Below, one piece after another: positions 34,113 to 45,127 of a stretch of 64,000 nucleotides of DNA; within the stretch, counting starts at the first letter, position 1; the number at the start of each line of letters is the position of its first letter. Position numbers and translations under genes: made by a program. The DNA comes from Ligustrum vulgare (Eukaryota; Streptophyta; Magnoliopsida; Lamiales; Oleaceae): NCBI GenBank assembly GCA_963555705.1, contig OY743177.1:55064096-55128095 (forward strand). The letters run 5' to 3'. The notes under the pieces were generated by a model that did no database searches, was not told the DNA's origin, and saw only the letters and a program-made list of their open reading frames with translations.

Positions 34113-36456
34113 ATGGAAAGAGTAGGGGGAATGGGTTCACAGGAGTTATTGGCAATGACTATTCCTATCAAAGGTTTCTGCCCTTTGTCCTTGTCGGTTT
34201 TTTGTTCTCACTTTTTTAGGGAGCAAATTAGGTGGAGGAATAGGAAATGTGGTAGTTTAATTTATTTGGATGATTCTGACAGTGAAGGAGAAGAGAACCA
34301 AATCTACATGGCTCACTTATCTTCTGACGAGGAAGCTTCACTGCGAGAACTCCGAAGTAAGCGCGATAGAGACCTGAGGGGAGAAGGGACGGCGGGCTCT
34401 TCATCCGGTCCGCAAGATCTTCGCTTGTGTGCAAGGGCCCCATTTAGGGCGCATAGAGAGGACTTAGGGTTATCTGAGGAGGAAATCGCCCAAGTTGAAG
34501 GTTGGGTTGACCATGTAAATAAAGTGTCGGGGTACCATGTGGACCCTGATCCGAACCTGGAGTCATGGGAAAGCAGTGAAATAGCATTGGAGATCCGGGG
34601 TATTGATTTGGTAGGTGCCCCTTCAAAGTTCAAGATACTACAAGGGGTTCGGTTGGTACACCCACACCTTCTTTCCGACCTTCTAGTCCTCAACCGGGCC
34701 ATGTGGTGATCTGCTATGACGCTTTGTCGTGCAGGATGAGGCTTCCTCTGCATCCTTTCTTTAGGGCATTACTTAGGAGCTACAACTTATGCCCTTATCA
34801 ACTAGCCCCGAACTTCTGGACACAAGCAGTTGGCACTTGGTTGGTGTGGTAAGAGGTCAACCCAGACTACCCGATCTCCTTGCACATAATACACACATTA
34901 TATACTCTGAAAAAATCCATTAGGAGGGATAATGAGGTGAGGTCGGATGTGAAGGACTGATACTATTTATCTCCCAGGGGATCTTACCCCCCATCATCAC
35001 TGGACATCCTACCTCTATAAAAAATTGGAGGAACCAGTAGTTTTGGGTTGTGGGGGAGTGGCAAAGTTCACCTGTAGATCCTGCTCCAGAGATCACAGTT
35101 CCCCGAACTCTTTCCTCTCCGCGTGAGTCTTACTTTGTTTCACCTTTTCATATGTGGGTGCATACTTTACATTTCACGTTTTCCACTCATTACTTCTAAC
35201 ATGTTTTCTTGCTCTGTTTGTTATCCCAGGGTCTACTTTTGCCTGCCTTCTTTCCAACGACGATTTATTAGCGGTGAGGCGGCTATTTTCCTTCTGAGGC
35301 TCTTTTCAAAAAATCATCCAGCAAAATAAGCTTTTCATTAAACACAGTCTCATAAGAACTATGAGTAAGTTGAATCCTTCATCTTTGCCATTCTGGGGCT
35401 GATTTTCCTTCCTCCTATTATCAGACTCCAAAGACTTCCCCAAGATTTCCTTAAAGGGGCTGATGTCAAAGAAGATTCCCCTTGCCCTTCGCCAAGGGAG
35501 CGAAGTGGAAAGAAAATAGAAGGCAGTGCTTGCTAACCTTCAAGTGGAGGCCGATAAAGAGGTATCCAAGGCATCCACTGGTTGAATTGAAGGTCCTCTT
35601 TCGGAACTTTTGCCACCTCCAACTTTGCTGCCAATTGGCCTACAGCAGCCAGACCTTGGGGAAGGGGTTGACCCTATGAAGGCCCGTCCTATTGGAAAGG
35701 AAAAAGATCTGACTGAGGTGGGGTCAGAAGGGAGAAGGAGTTAAAAAAAGGAATTACTCAAGGATTCCCCCTCCGAGGACATTTTCGAGCCGGTGTCCAA
35801 GGATGAGCCTGCTCCCTTAAAAAGGCTGAGGAGGGGTAAGGATAGCAGTTCTACTCCCCCACCACCAGAAGTGTAGGAACTGGAGGATGAGCCCTTCGTG
35901 TCAACTCCTGAAGTAGGTTACGACGTGACCCCTGCAGCGGTCGAAGAGCTTAAGAAAATTAAGGCCAGTGTCCTTCCCAGGGATGTCACTTTTGATCCCA
36001 GCCTGTATGACTCTCCCAACTCTCCACCTTCCAGGGCTGCTTTGGCTATGGAGCAATTCTGGACCGAGGGTTGGTCTGCCTTTTCCACTAGCGCCCTCTT
36101 GCCCAGAAACTACTTGCTGCCAAGGCCATAAATGCTAGGTCTTTGGCCTTTATAGATGAGGTGGACTCCTCTGTGATGGATGCACAACGCGATAAGAAGG
36201 ATGCGGAGACCTCACTCCGTCACGCTGACAATATGCTGAAGGAGATCAATGATCTTAAGGATCAATTGTCCATAGCCCGAAAATCCTCCTCGAATGATAG
36301 AGCCCTTGCAAAGCGCCTTCAGGAGGACAATAAAAAGTTAAGGCATGATTTTCATGCCTCTGAGGCTGACGTGGTGACTTTATGCAAGAAGCTTGATGAT
36401 TCCAACCCGCACAATCTATCACTGCTGAAGCTCTAGAAAAGGCCAACTCTGCAAAG
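34113..36456 (+). pseudogene. Tat-element antisense ORF, 5' part (putative plant transposon protein)
   Basis: An open run of 198 codons (34113-34709) with an acidic N-terminus (LDDSDSEGEE). After a stop, MRLPLHPFFRALLRSYNL and QLAPNFWTQAVGTW (about 34735-34850) match the conserved block of the 'putative plant transposon protein' family. Later pieces (35898-36131, 36143-36436) form a Lys/Glu-rich coiled coil. Frameshifts and stops are frequent. It lies antisense to, and downstream of, the pol of the minus-strand gypsy element, the arrangement known for some Tat elements. Cut at 36461 by an 11.2-kb gypsy insertion; it resumes at 47630. Confidence 0.7.
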
Positions 36457-36461
36457 GGTAA

Positions 36462-37340
36462 TGATGTGATCCAGACCACGGATACAAGCCCGCACAAAGA
36501 TCTGTTGAAGATCCGAGGAGGGCCGATGACTCGATTGCAGACAAAGAAGGCCAAGGAAGTAATGGACAAGTTAGTTCAAGAAACAATGGTCAAAACAATG
36601 TTCGTGTCATCGACAGAAGCAAGTTCCATGTTGGGACCGAGCCAAAACGACGAGTGGATTAGCCTCATTCAAGCCGTCGAAGAAGATTGCCAAATTTCAA
36701 GAATTACGGCCGTAATTCATAATTCTCACGGCCGTAACCAACCTACTGTTGAAAACTGAATTTTTGAAGAAATTGGACTTACGGCCGTAACTAATATTAT
36801 TCACGGCCGTAACGCAGCCTCGGATCAAAAACAGGAATTTCAGAATTAAGGCTTACGGCCGTAAAAAAGAGTCTCACGGCCGTAACGGTGAAACAGAATG
36901 AGTCTTACGGCCGTAAGGAAATTAGTCACGGCCGTAAATTCATATACGCGTGATTTTAGGGTTTTAATTATTTCCTTATTTTTTTGGTATTTGTTTCCTT
37001 GTTTAATTAGAACTCTTTAGTCAGGTTTTGACCATATTTATAGGGATGTAATTTTCATTATTCATTACACAACTTTGATATTATTATTGAGAGGCAATTT
37101 GCTTTCAAACCTTATTCTTTATTGAATAAAATCCGAACTTGGGAGTTATTCTTGTTTGTTCAAATCTCGGTGAGAATTATTATTGCTTGTGATCAAGAGG
37201 TCAATATATCCCAGTGACTGTATTGGTTGCTTGATTCAATTAATTTTAATTGAATCCATAAATCGTGGTTCTTGGCGTTCTTGGGTCGATTTCAATATTT
37301 TGTGGGTTGCGTAGCTACAATTGCTACGTGGTTTGCATCA
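36462..37340 (+). repeat. 5' LTR of the outer gypsy element
   Basis: TGATGTGATCC...GGTTTGCATCA. It carries eight copies of ACGGCCGTAA (36704-36938) in U3 and a TATA-like CATATTTATAGGG near 37028. Its first ~270 bp are open in the frame of the pol C-terminus ([13 protein letters not shown]). Confidence 0.95.
36704..36938. repeat. Array of eight ACGGCCGTAA palindromes in U3
   Basis: Eight copies alternate between TTACGGCCGTAA and TCACGGCCGTAA, spaced 15-40 bp. The 3' LTR has seven (one mutated to ACGGCCATAA; one lost with a 21-bp deletion). Confidence 0.95.
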
Positions 37341-37342
37341 TT

Positions 37343-37354
37343 TGGTATCAGAGC
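37343..37354 (+). promoter_or_regulatory. Primer-binding site, outer gypsy element
   Basis: TGGTATCAGAGC, complementary to the 3' end of initiator tRNA-Met, 2 nt after the 5' LTR. Confidence 0.95.
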
Positions 37355-37913
37355 TCAGGCTCCAAAAATCAAGGTTATATCTTTGTTTTGTTTCCTTGAG
37401 TCTTCTTTAATCTTGTTCTTCGTGTTCTTCCAGTTCTTGAGTCTTTAATTCAAAAAGTGTCACAAAAAATTCAATAGTCGTTATTTCCTTCGTTTGTTAT
37501 CCAAATTAAATTTCGTTTGTTTCGTCTTTCTCGAAGTTGAATTTTCGAGAAATCTAAAAAAAAAAAAACGAAAATTCTCAGTCCAATTACAATAGCAGTT
37601 ATTTGATTTCAAAGAAATATATTCTTGACTCAATCCTAGTTTCCATAAAAGTGTCAAGTTCTATATCGAGTCAAATTCCATTCTCTAAATGTCTTCTTCA
37701 AGTTTTCCAAACAGTTCATAGAATTCTCACTCTTACTCGATTTGAATCATTCGGGCTTAAACTTGTTTGAGTTCGGGTTCGTTCTTTGAAGCAATTGGGG
37801 TGAAAGCAATTGAGTGGAAAAAGGCAGAGAGGTGAGATCAATAGAGGGTAAAAGCCAAATTTGAGTGATACACGAGCGAAATACACGTGAGGCATATAAT
37901 ATTTAGTTTTAGG

Positions 37914-38659
37914 ATGTCTAAACAATCTGCTACTACAAAAAATAACGATCGAGTCAACATGACGGAAGAGATGGTACAACGGTTTGAGTGGTTGTTTGGG
38001 GATGTGATAGGTAGGGTAGAAAGGCTTGAGCAACCTTGGGAAGTGCCTAATGCCCGCAGGCAAGGTGGGCAAGGTCGTAGAGTAGAGGGCGTCGATGAGA
38101 ATGAAGAAGGTAGTGATTTTGACGATGGGGTAATTGTGGATAGAGTAATTAGGCATGGAAGAAGGGATAGAGATCTTGGTGGCGATAGGTGGATGGTAGT
38201 ATGAGCAACATCAAAATGACAATTCCGTCATTCAAGGGTAGGAGTGATCCGGAAGCATACCTAGAATGGGAAAAGAAGATGGAATTAATTTTCAATTGCT
38301 ACACTTATTCGGAAGAGAAAAAGGTTAAGGTAGCTGTACTTGAATTCTCCGATTACGCTATTACTTGGTGGGATCAATTGGTGACTTCTAGGAGGAGGAA
38401 TCGCGAGAGGTCCGTTAGTACTTGGGATGAGTTAAAAGCTATCATGAGAAAGAGGTTCGTTCCTAGTCATTACCATCGGGAGCTTCATCAAAAATTACAA
38501 AGTCTATACCAAGGATCAAAGAGTGTGGAGGATTATCATAAGGAGATGGAGATGTTGATGATTAGAGCCAATGTAGAAGAGGATAGGGAGGCTACGATGG
38601 CTCGATTTTTGAATGGGTTGAATAGGGATATAGCTAATGTGGTTGAACTGTAACATTAT
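37914..38659 (+). pseudogene. Gag (N-terminal and core part), outer gypsy element
   Basis: Starts MSKQSATTKNN at ATG 37914. A frameshift near 38200 joins the Gag core, which has SDPEAYLEWEKKMELIF, AITWWDQLV and RFVPSHYHRELHQKL, the Retrotrans_gag family pattern. TAA at 38651-38653 stands where the nested relative has CAA (Gln). Gag forms the virus-like particle. The core is close to that of the nested element at 42401. Confidence 0.9.
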
Positions 38660-40867
38660 TTGGAGATGGAAGATATATTGCACATGGCTATAAAGGTGGA
38701 GAAACAAATAAAGAAAAAGGGAACAGCAAGGTATCAATCTGGTTCTAATTCTTCTTGGAAGCCGAAGTGGGATAGTAAAGGAGATGAGACTGTTTCTAAA
38801 GGGAAGTTTGAAGCACCAAAAGGGAAGTTTGAGGCACCAAAAGGGAAGGAGGACCAAGCTAATAAATCCGTGCCTAAAGGGGAGCCTCAACCATCTAGGA
38901 GTAGAGACATTCAATGCTTCGAATATTTGGGGAGAGGACATGTGGCATCTCAATGTCATAATAGGCGAGTGATACTTGTGCGGAAGGATGGAACCATGGA
39001 GAATGATAGTGAGGAAGAGGATTATATCGATATGCCGGCGTTGGAGGAAGTATGTGATGATGAGGATGTGTTATCCCGAGAGCATGGCGAGTTATTAGTG
39101 GCAAGGAGAGCTCTTAGTGCTCAAGGCAACACGGATGATTTGGAACAACAACGGGAGAACATATTCCATACACGATGTCGCATTAATAACAAGGTATGTA
39201 GTATGATTATTGATGGTGGTAGTTGCACTAACGTCGCTAGTACCATACTTGTTGAAAAGTTAGGATTACCTTTGTTAAAACTTCCTAAACCTTATAGGCT
39301 TCAATGGTTAAATGATAGTGGAGAAATTAAGGTGAATAGGAGGGTGTTGGTGAGTTTTTCTATTGGTAGCTATGTGGATGATGTTATGTGTGATGTGGTT
39401 CCTATGCATGCCGGACACATTTTGTTGGGTAGACCTTGGCAATATGATAGGAAGGTAACGCATGATGGGTATAAAAATAGGTATAGCTTTACCAAAGGGG
39501 GGAAAACCATTACACTTGCACCATTGACACCGTCACAAGTGTATGAAGATCAAATAAAATTGAAAAATGATGAAGAAAAAAGAGTGAAGGAAAATGAGAG
39601 AAAGAGAGTTGAGGCCACGACCTCAGAAAAAGGAGAGGAAAAGAGAGTTGGAGTCACGACTCCAGAAAAAGGAGAGGCGAGAGAAAAAAGAGTGTTGTGG
39701 GTACATACCTCAGAAAAAGGAGAGGGAGCGAAGAGTGCCAGAAAAGAAATAAAAATGAGTTTCTACGCAAAAATGAGTGAAATCAAAAAGACATTCATGG
39801 AAGAACGGCCAATGGTTCTTCTGCTATACAAGGAATCATTCCTTGCATTTGATGAAACTAACAAATCCCTCCCTAGTTTGGCTATTTCTTTATTGCAGGA
39901 ATTTGACGATATATTTCCCGATGACATACCTAGTGGGTTACCACCCATTCGAGGTATTGAACATCAAATTGATTTTGTACCTGGAGCAGTCATCCCGAAC
40001 CGCCCCGCTTATCGAAGTAACCCCGAGGAGACGAAGGAGCTCCAAAGGCAAGTGGAGGACTTGATGAGCAAAGGGTATATAAGGGAAAGTATGAGTCCAT
40101 GTGCCGTCCCCGTGTTACTTGTGCCCAAAAAGGACGGGACTTGGAGAATGTGTGTCGATTGTAGGGCCAACAACAACATAACGGTAAAGTATCGTCATCC
40201 TATTCCTAGGTTAGATGATATGTTGGATGAATTGCATGGCTCTAGCATATTTAGTAAAATTGACCTTAAGAGTGGTTATCATCAGATTCGAATGAAAGAA
40301 GGAGATGAGTGGAAAACTACTTTTAAAACTAAGTATGGCCTGTATGAGTGGTTAGTAATGCATTTTGGACTTACTAATGCACCTAGCACATTTATGTGTT
40401 TAATGAATCATGTTTTACGTGAATTTATAGGTAAATTCGTTGTAGTTTACTTCGATGATATCTTGATATATAGTAAAACTTTGAATGAGCATGTGTAGCA
40501 TGTTAGGTGTGTTCTTGTGGTTTTAAGACAAGAGCAACTTTTTGCTAATTTTAAAAAGTGTGATTTTTGCATGGAAAAAGTTGTGTTTCTTGGCTATGTG
40601 GTTAGTGCTAAAGGAATAGAAGTAGATGAAGAAAAAATCAAAGCTATTAAAGAATGACCAACACCTAAAAGCATAACTGAGATTAGGAGTTTTCATGGCT
40701 TGGCTAGTTTTTATAGGCGCTTTGTTAAAAATTTTAGCACGATTGCCGCACCACTCACAGAAATTGTCAAAAAAAGAGTAGGTTTTAAATGGGGAGTAGA
40801 ACAGGAACATGCATTTGAAACAATCAAAAATATGTTGTGTAAAGCACCAGTTTTGTCACTTCCTAAC
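38660..40867 (+). pseudogene. Gag C-terminus, protease, RT and start of RNase H, outer gypsy element
   Basis: Same frame as the Gag core. Zinc knuckle CFEYLGRGHVASQC (about 38918) has lost its second Cys (Tyr). Protease motif IIDGGSCTNVAS is at about 39205. A charged linker with repeats of TTSEKGE follows, then RT (LVPKKDGTWRMCVDCRANN; YFDD at about 40450). Stops: TAG 40496 and TGA at about 40656. The thumb (GLASFYRRFVKNFS) and early RNase H run to LPN, where the nested element enters at 40868. Both stops are single-base changes of sense codons. Confidence 0.95.
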
Positions 40868-41777
40868 TGATGTGATCCGGAGTAGGAGGCCAAAGGAGAA
40901 GTCGACCCATCGGCAATGCGACAGTGATCTACGCGGGAAACGGCACAAGTTTCATGTTGGAAGCGAGCCGAGGAGACAAAGGGATCGAGCCGAATCAAAA
41001 GGGTTAAGGTTTGGTGACCAAGAGCTCATTCACGGCCGTAAAACCAGTATTCACGGCCGTAACATCTCCTCGGGTCAAAAGCAAGAATTCAAGGATTTTA
41101 ATATTTACGGCCGTAAGAATATAGTTCACGGCCGTAACTCCGTCTCGGGTGGAATTGAAGAACTTCAGCAATTTGATATTCACGACCGTGAGAGTTATTG
41201 TTACGGCCGTAATCGCTGGACAGAGAGTCACTTACGGCCGTAAGTGACATTGTTACGGCCGTAACACCTTATTTTCCCAGGTTTCGCGTTTTTAATGTAA
41301 TTCCATTTCTTTTATTTATTTTTATGTTTTGGGCCCAATTAGCGGCAAAAACCTAGTTAGGTCAGTTTTGACATTATATTGCTATGTTTTTCATTATGAA
41401 AGAACAACTTGGATATTGAATGAATGTGAGATTTTCTCTCTCGAAAAGGAGAATTCCTTTTTTCTTGTTCTTGAAGAACGATTTATAGAACTTATCAAAT
41501 ATTTTTATTGAATGTTTGTGGCGTTCCAATCAGAAACTTATCAAGGAATTTGGCATCCCTTGTGGCGTTTCGAAAACCTCGGTTCTTCAATCCGCATCGT
41601 CAATTTATTGCGTCGTGATTGTTGGGTCCAGGTCCTACCGTCAATCTTATTTTAATTTCCGTCTATTTATTCGTGTTCTTGTTATTTTTCGTGTCAGATC
41701 TGATTTAGATCTTTCCTAGGGTTTTAAATATCGTTATTCCGCGTGTTCGACGAGATTCCCCGACCGGGATCGCGTCA
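40868..41777 (+). repeat. 5' LTR of the nested element
   Basis: TGATGTGATCCGG...GGGATCGCGTCA. Holds eight CGGCCG-centred palindromes (41032-41266), one mutated to ACGACCGTG, including a perfect 22-bp palindrome at 41227-41248. Outside the first 11 bp and the palindromes it does not resemble the outer LTR. Confidence 0.95.
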
Positions 41778-41779
41778 TC

Positions 41780-41791
41780 TGGTATCAGAGC
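41780..41791 (+). promoter_or_regulatory. Primer-binding site, nested element
   Basis: TGGTATCAGAGC (initiator tRNA-Met type), 2 nt after the LTR. Confidence 0.95.
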
Positions 41792-42046
41792 TTGGATCTA
41801 TTTCAGATTCTTGCGTTTCTTGAAATTTTTCTTGATTTTCTTGTTCTTCGTGTCAGTCATAATTTTCTTCAGTTTGATCCATAAGAGTCAGTCCTAAAAT
41901 TTCAAAAGTGTTTTTCTTGTTCGTTTCTCATCCAAATCCAATTCCCTTTTTTTCGCCATATTCGTAGTCAGATTGTCTAGCAGTTTAGAAAAAAAAATTC
42001 CATTATTTTCCTAAATATTCCGAATTTGTTTCTGTGAGGACTAATA

Positions 42047-44210
42047 ATGTCTAGCAGACGGGATTCATCATCTTCATCAGTTGGGGACAATCAGGGAATT
42101 TACAAAAGGGAGCCAGCAGCTCTATGAATGAGCCACAACAAACGACCGGAAGGTATGAATAGAGTGAATAACAATGATGTAGGTGTGATGGAGACGATAC
42201 ATGAGCAGTTTGAGAAGTTGATGACTAGGATGGATAGGCAGGAGGAAACTATTAACAAGTTGCGTAGGGAACAAACTCATGCGGGTCCTAGAGTTAGGAG
42301 GGAAGACCGGAGGGATCATAGGGGGAGACATAATCAAAGGGTTGGATATGGGTTTGATGATGAAGAGTTTGCGAGTGAAGGAAGTAGTATCTAATCATCT
42401 GTGGATAGTGTAAGGAGGAGAAGGGGTAGAGGAGATAGGAATGAAAGGGAAAATAATAGAAGAGATCGTGGTGATCGGGATGAGATAGATGATAATCTAG
42501 GTAAAATAAAAATGTCTATTCCACCTTTTCATGGGAGGAGTGATCCGGAGGCTTACCTAGATTGGGAGAAGAAGGTAGAATTGATGTTTGATTGCCACAA
42601 TTATTCTGAAGGAAAGAAGGTGAAACTAGCGGTTGTTGAGTTCACCGATTATGCCATTAATTGGTGGGATCAGTTGGTGAAGGATCGGAGGAGGAATGGT
42701 GAAGGGCCGGTGGATACATGGCGTGAGATGAAAACCATCACGAGGAAGAGGTTTGTCCCAAGCCACCATCATAGGGATATTTATCAAAGGTTGCAGGGGC
42801 TCACGCAGGGTTCTAGGAGTGTAGAGGAATATCATAGAGACATGGAGGTAGCCATGATTAGGGCCAACGTGGTGGAGGATCGGGAAGCTACAATGGCTAG
42901 ATTTTTGAGTGGGCTGAACAGAGATATTGCAAACATCGTTGAGTTACAACATTATGTGGAACTGGAAGACATGGTGCACATGGCAATGAAGTAGAAAGGA
43001 AATTGAGGCAAAAGGGGACATCTAAACAATCACCGGGAACTTATCCTACATCACAACCGAGGAAGGATCAAAATGATGAGCACGTCCCGAAGGGAAAGGA
43101 GGAACTTACAACTAAAGGTAAAAATATTTCTGATTCTCAACCTACTAGGGATAGAAATATTAAGTGTTTTAAGTGTTTGGGGATGGGCCATATAGCGTCA
43201 CAGTGTCCAAATAAGAAAGTAATGCTTTTGCGTGATAATGGTGAAATTAGTTCTGAGGACGAATTTAAGGGAATGCCTAAGTTAGTAGATATTAGGGCTA
43301 GTAGTAGCGATGAAGAGGGGTTAACTTATGCGGTGAAAGGGTCCCTTGTGAATAGACGTGTCCTAAATTCTCGAACTAAGATGGTTGAGATTGATGAACA
43401 GCGGGATAATCTTTTCCACACTAGGTGTTTGGTGGGGAAAAAGGTTTGTGGGATGGTAATTGATGGCGGAAGTTGTACTAATGTGGTTAGTAAATTATTG
43501 GTGGAGAAGTTAGGATTGCCTAAGGTGAAACACCCCAACCCCTATAAATTACAGTGGTTAACCGAGTCGGGAGAACTTAAGGTGAACAAGCAGGTTAATA
43601 TTAAATTCACCATTGGGGGTTATAGAGATGAAGTTGTGTGCGATGTGGTCCCTATGAATGTTGGGCATATTTTATTGGGAAGACCATGGCAACATGATAG
43701 GAGAGTGGTGCATGATGGCTTCAAAAATCGATATTCTTTCGTGAAGGGTGGAAAAATGATCACTCTTGCTCCGCTAACGCCTAAAGAGGTCCATGAGGAT
43801 CAATTGAAAATAAAGAGCGAGTTTGAGGGAAAAAATAAGAGCGTTGAGGCCACGACCTCAGAAAAAGGAGAGGGTGTGAAAATTGAAAACAAGAGAGTTG
43901 AGGCCACGACCTAAGAAAAATGTGAGCTTGAGAGTACAAAGAAAAAGAAGAGAGAGTCCACCACAAAAATGAGCTTATTTGCATTTGCTAACACATCCCT
44001 CCCTAGTTTGGCTAATTCTGTTTTGCAGGTACTACAATCAAATTACAAAACTAAGGCCAAAGGGAAAATTAATTTCCGGATAGAACAACCCCAAAGGATG
44101 ATGCATAGCACAAAACAGGAACAGGTCACTCAAACCAACGAAAGAAAGGGATACATAAAGGAGAGACCATATACGGATTCGAGGTCGAATCCTTTCCAAG
44201 AAAGGGGGGA
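42047..44210 (+). pseudogene. Gag-protease fused to the pol C-terminal tail, nested element
   Basis: Starts MSSRRDSSSSS at 42047. In-frame stops at 42125 and 42392; a 1-bp loss near 42991 shifts the frame. The Gag core (SDPEAYLDWEKKVELMF, AINWWDQLV) and intact zinc knuckle CFKCLGMGHIASQC (about 43165) are followed by protease VIDGGSCTNVVS (about 43458) and a linker with EATTSEKGE repeats. After about 43970 a short unrelated stretch leads to [14 protein letters not shown], the pol tail. No RT box, RNase H or integrase motif. The frame continues into the 3' LTR as far as 44586. Confidence 0.9.
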
Positions 44211-44586
44211 TGATGTGATCCGGAGTAGGAGGCCAAAGGAGAAGTCGACCCATCAGCAATGCGACAGTGATCTACGCGGGAAACGGCACAAGTTTCATGT
44301 TGGAAGTGAGCCGAGGAGACAAAGGGATCGAGCCGAATCAAAAGGGTTAAGGTTTGGTGACCAAGAGCTCATTCACGGCCGTAAAACCAGTATTCACGGC
44401 CGTAACATCTCCTCGGGTCAAAAGCAAGAATTCAAGGATTTTAATATTTACGGCCGTAAGAATATAGTTCACGGCCGTAACGCCGTCTCGGGTGGAATTG
44501 AAGAACTTCAGCAATTTGATATTCACGGCCGTGAGAGTTATTGTTACGGCCGTAATCGCTGGACAGAGAGTCACTTACGGCCGTAA
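44211..44586 (+). CDS. U3-encoded C-terminal extension with (H/Y)GR(K/N) repeats
   Basis: The ORF that starts at 43969 crosses the PPT and LTR boundary and stays open for about 125 codons in U3, stopping at 44586. The palindromes ACGGCCGTAA are read as HGRN, HGRK or YGRK/YGRN, giving eight related tetrapeptides between charged segments (RRQRDRAESKGLRFG). The same frame is open in the 5' LTR copy (to 41243) despite sequence differences. It may be a real basic tail or a chance frame; no known domain. Confidence 0.45.
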
Positions 44587-45122
44587 GTGACATTGTTACG
44601 GCCGTAACACCTTATTTTCCCAGGTTTCGAGGTTTTTAATGTAATTCCGTTTCTTTTATTTATTTTTATGTTTTGGGCCCAATTAGCGGCAAAAACCTAG
44701 TTAGGTCAGTTTTGACATTATATTGGTTTGTTTTTCATTATGAAAGAACAACTTGGATATTGAATGAATGTGAGATTTTCTCTCTCGAAAAGGAGGATTC
44801 CTTTTTTCTTGTTCTTGAAGAACGATTTATAGAACTTATCAAATATTTTTCTTGAATGTTTGTGGCGTTCCAATCAGGAACTTATCAAGGAGTTTGGCAT
44901 CCCTTGTGGCGTTTCGAAAACCTCGGTTCTTCAATCCGCATCGTCAATTTATTGCGTCGTGATTGTTGGGTCCAGGTCCTATCGTCAATCTTATTTTAAT
45001 TTCCGTCTATTTATTCGTGTTCTTGTTATTTTTCGTGTCAGATCTGATTTAGATCTTTCCTAGGGTTTTAGATTTCGTTATTCCGCGTTGTTCGACGAGA
45101 TTCCCCGACTGGGATCGCGTCA
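44211..45122 (+). repeat. 3' LTR of the nested element
   Basis: Nearly identical to 40868-41777. Preceded by the polypurine tract AAGAAAGGGGGGA (44198-44210). The 22-bp palindrome is at 44570-44591. Its first 376 bp are open in frame with the gag-derived ORF. Confidence 0.95.
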
Positions 45123-45127
45123 CTAAC

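Larger units (their letters stand above)
40868..45122 (+). mobile_element. Nested gypsy element with gag-protease only, TSD CTAAC
   Basis: Begins TGATGTGATCC and ends GATCGCGTCA, with CTAAC on both sides (40863-40867, 45123-45127). The outer RNase H frame continues across the site. It has complete LTRs (910 and 912 bp), PBS, PPT and gag-protease, but the reading frame passes from just before RT directly to the pol C-terminal tail (DSRSNPFQERGDD). RT, RNase H and integrase are absent. It must have moved using proteins from another copy. LTRs differ at about 16 sites by my count. Confidence 0.95.

Noticed and set aside
34228..34753. Minus-strand frames opposite the antisense ORF
   Set aside because: They are shadows of the plus-strand Tat ORF, which has the recognisable conserved block.
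41004..41231. Minus-strand frame with AVNI/TAVN repeats (also at 44347-44574)
   Set aside because: It is the complement of the palindrome array; because the repeat is palindromic both strands stay open, and only the plus strand is continuous with gag/pol.
44103..44150. Recombination junction between nested and outer element
   Set aside because: The similarity at DSRSNPF...GGDD is the shared pol tail of related families, and exact target duplications at both insertions rule out a chimera at this point.
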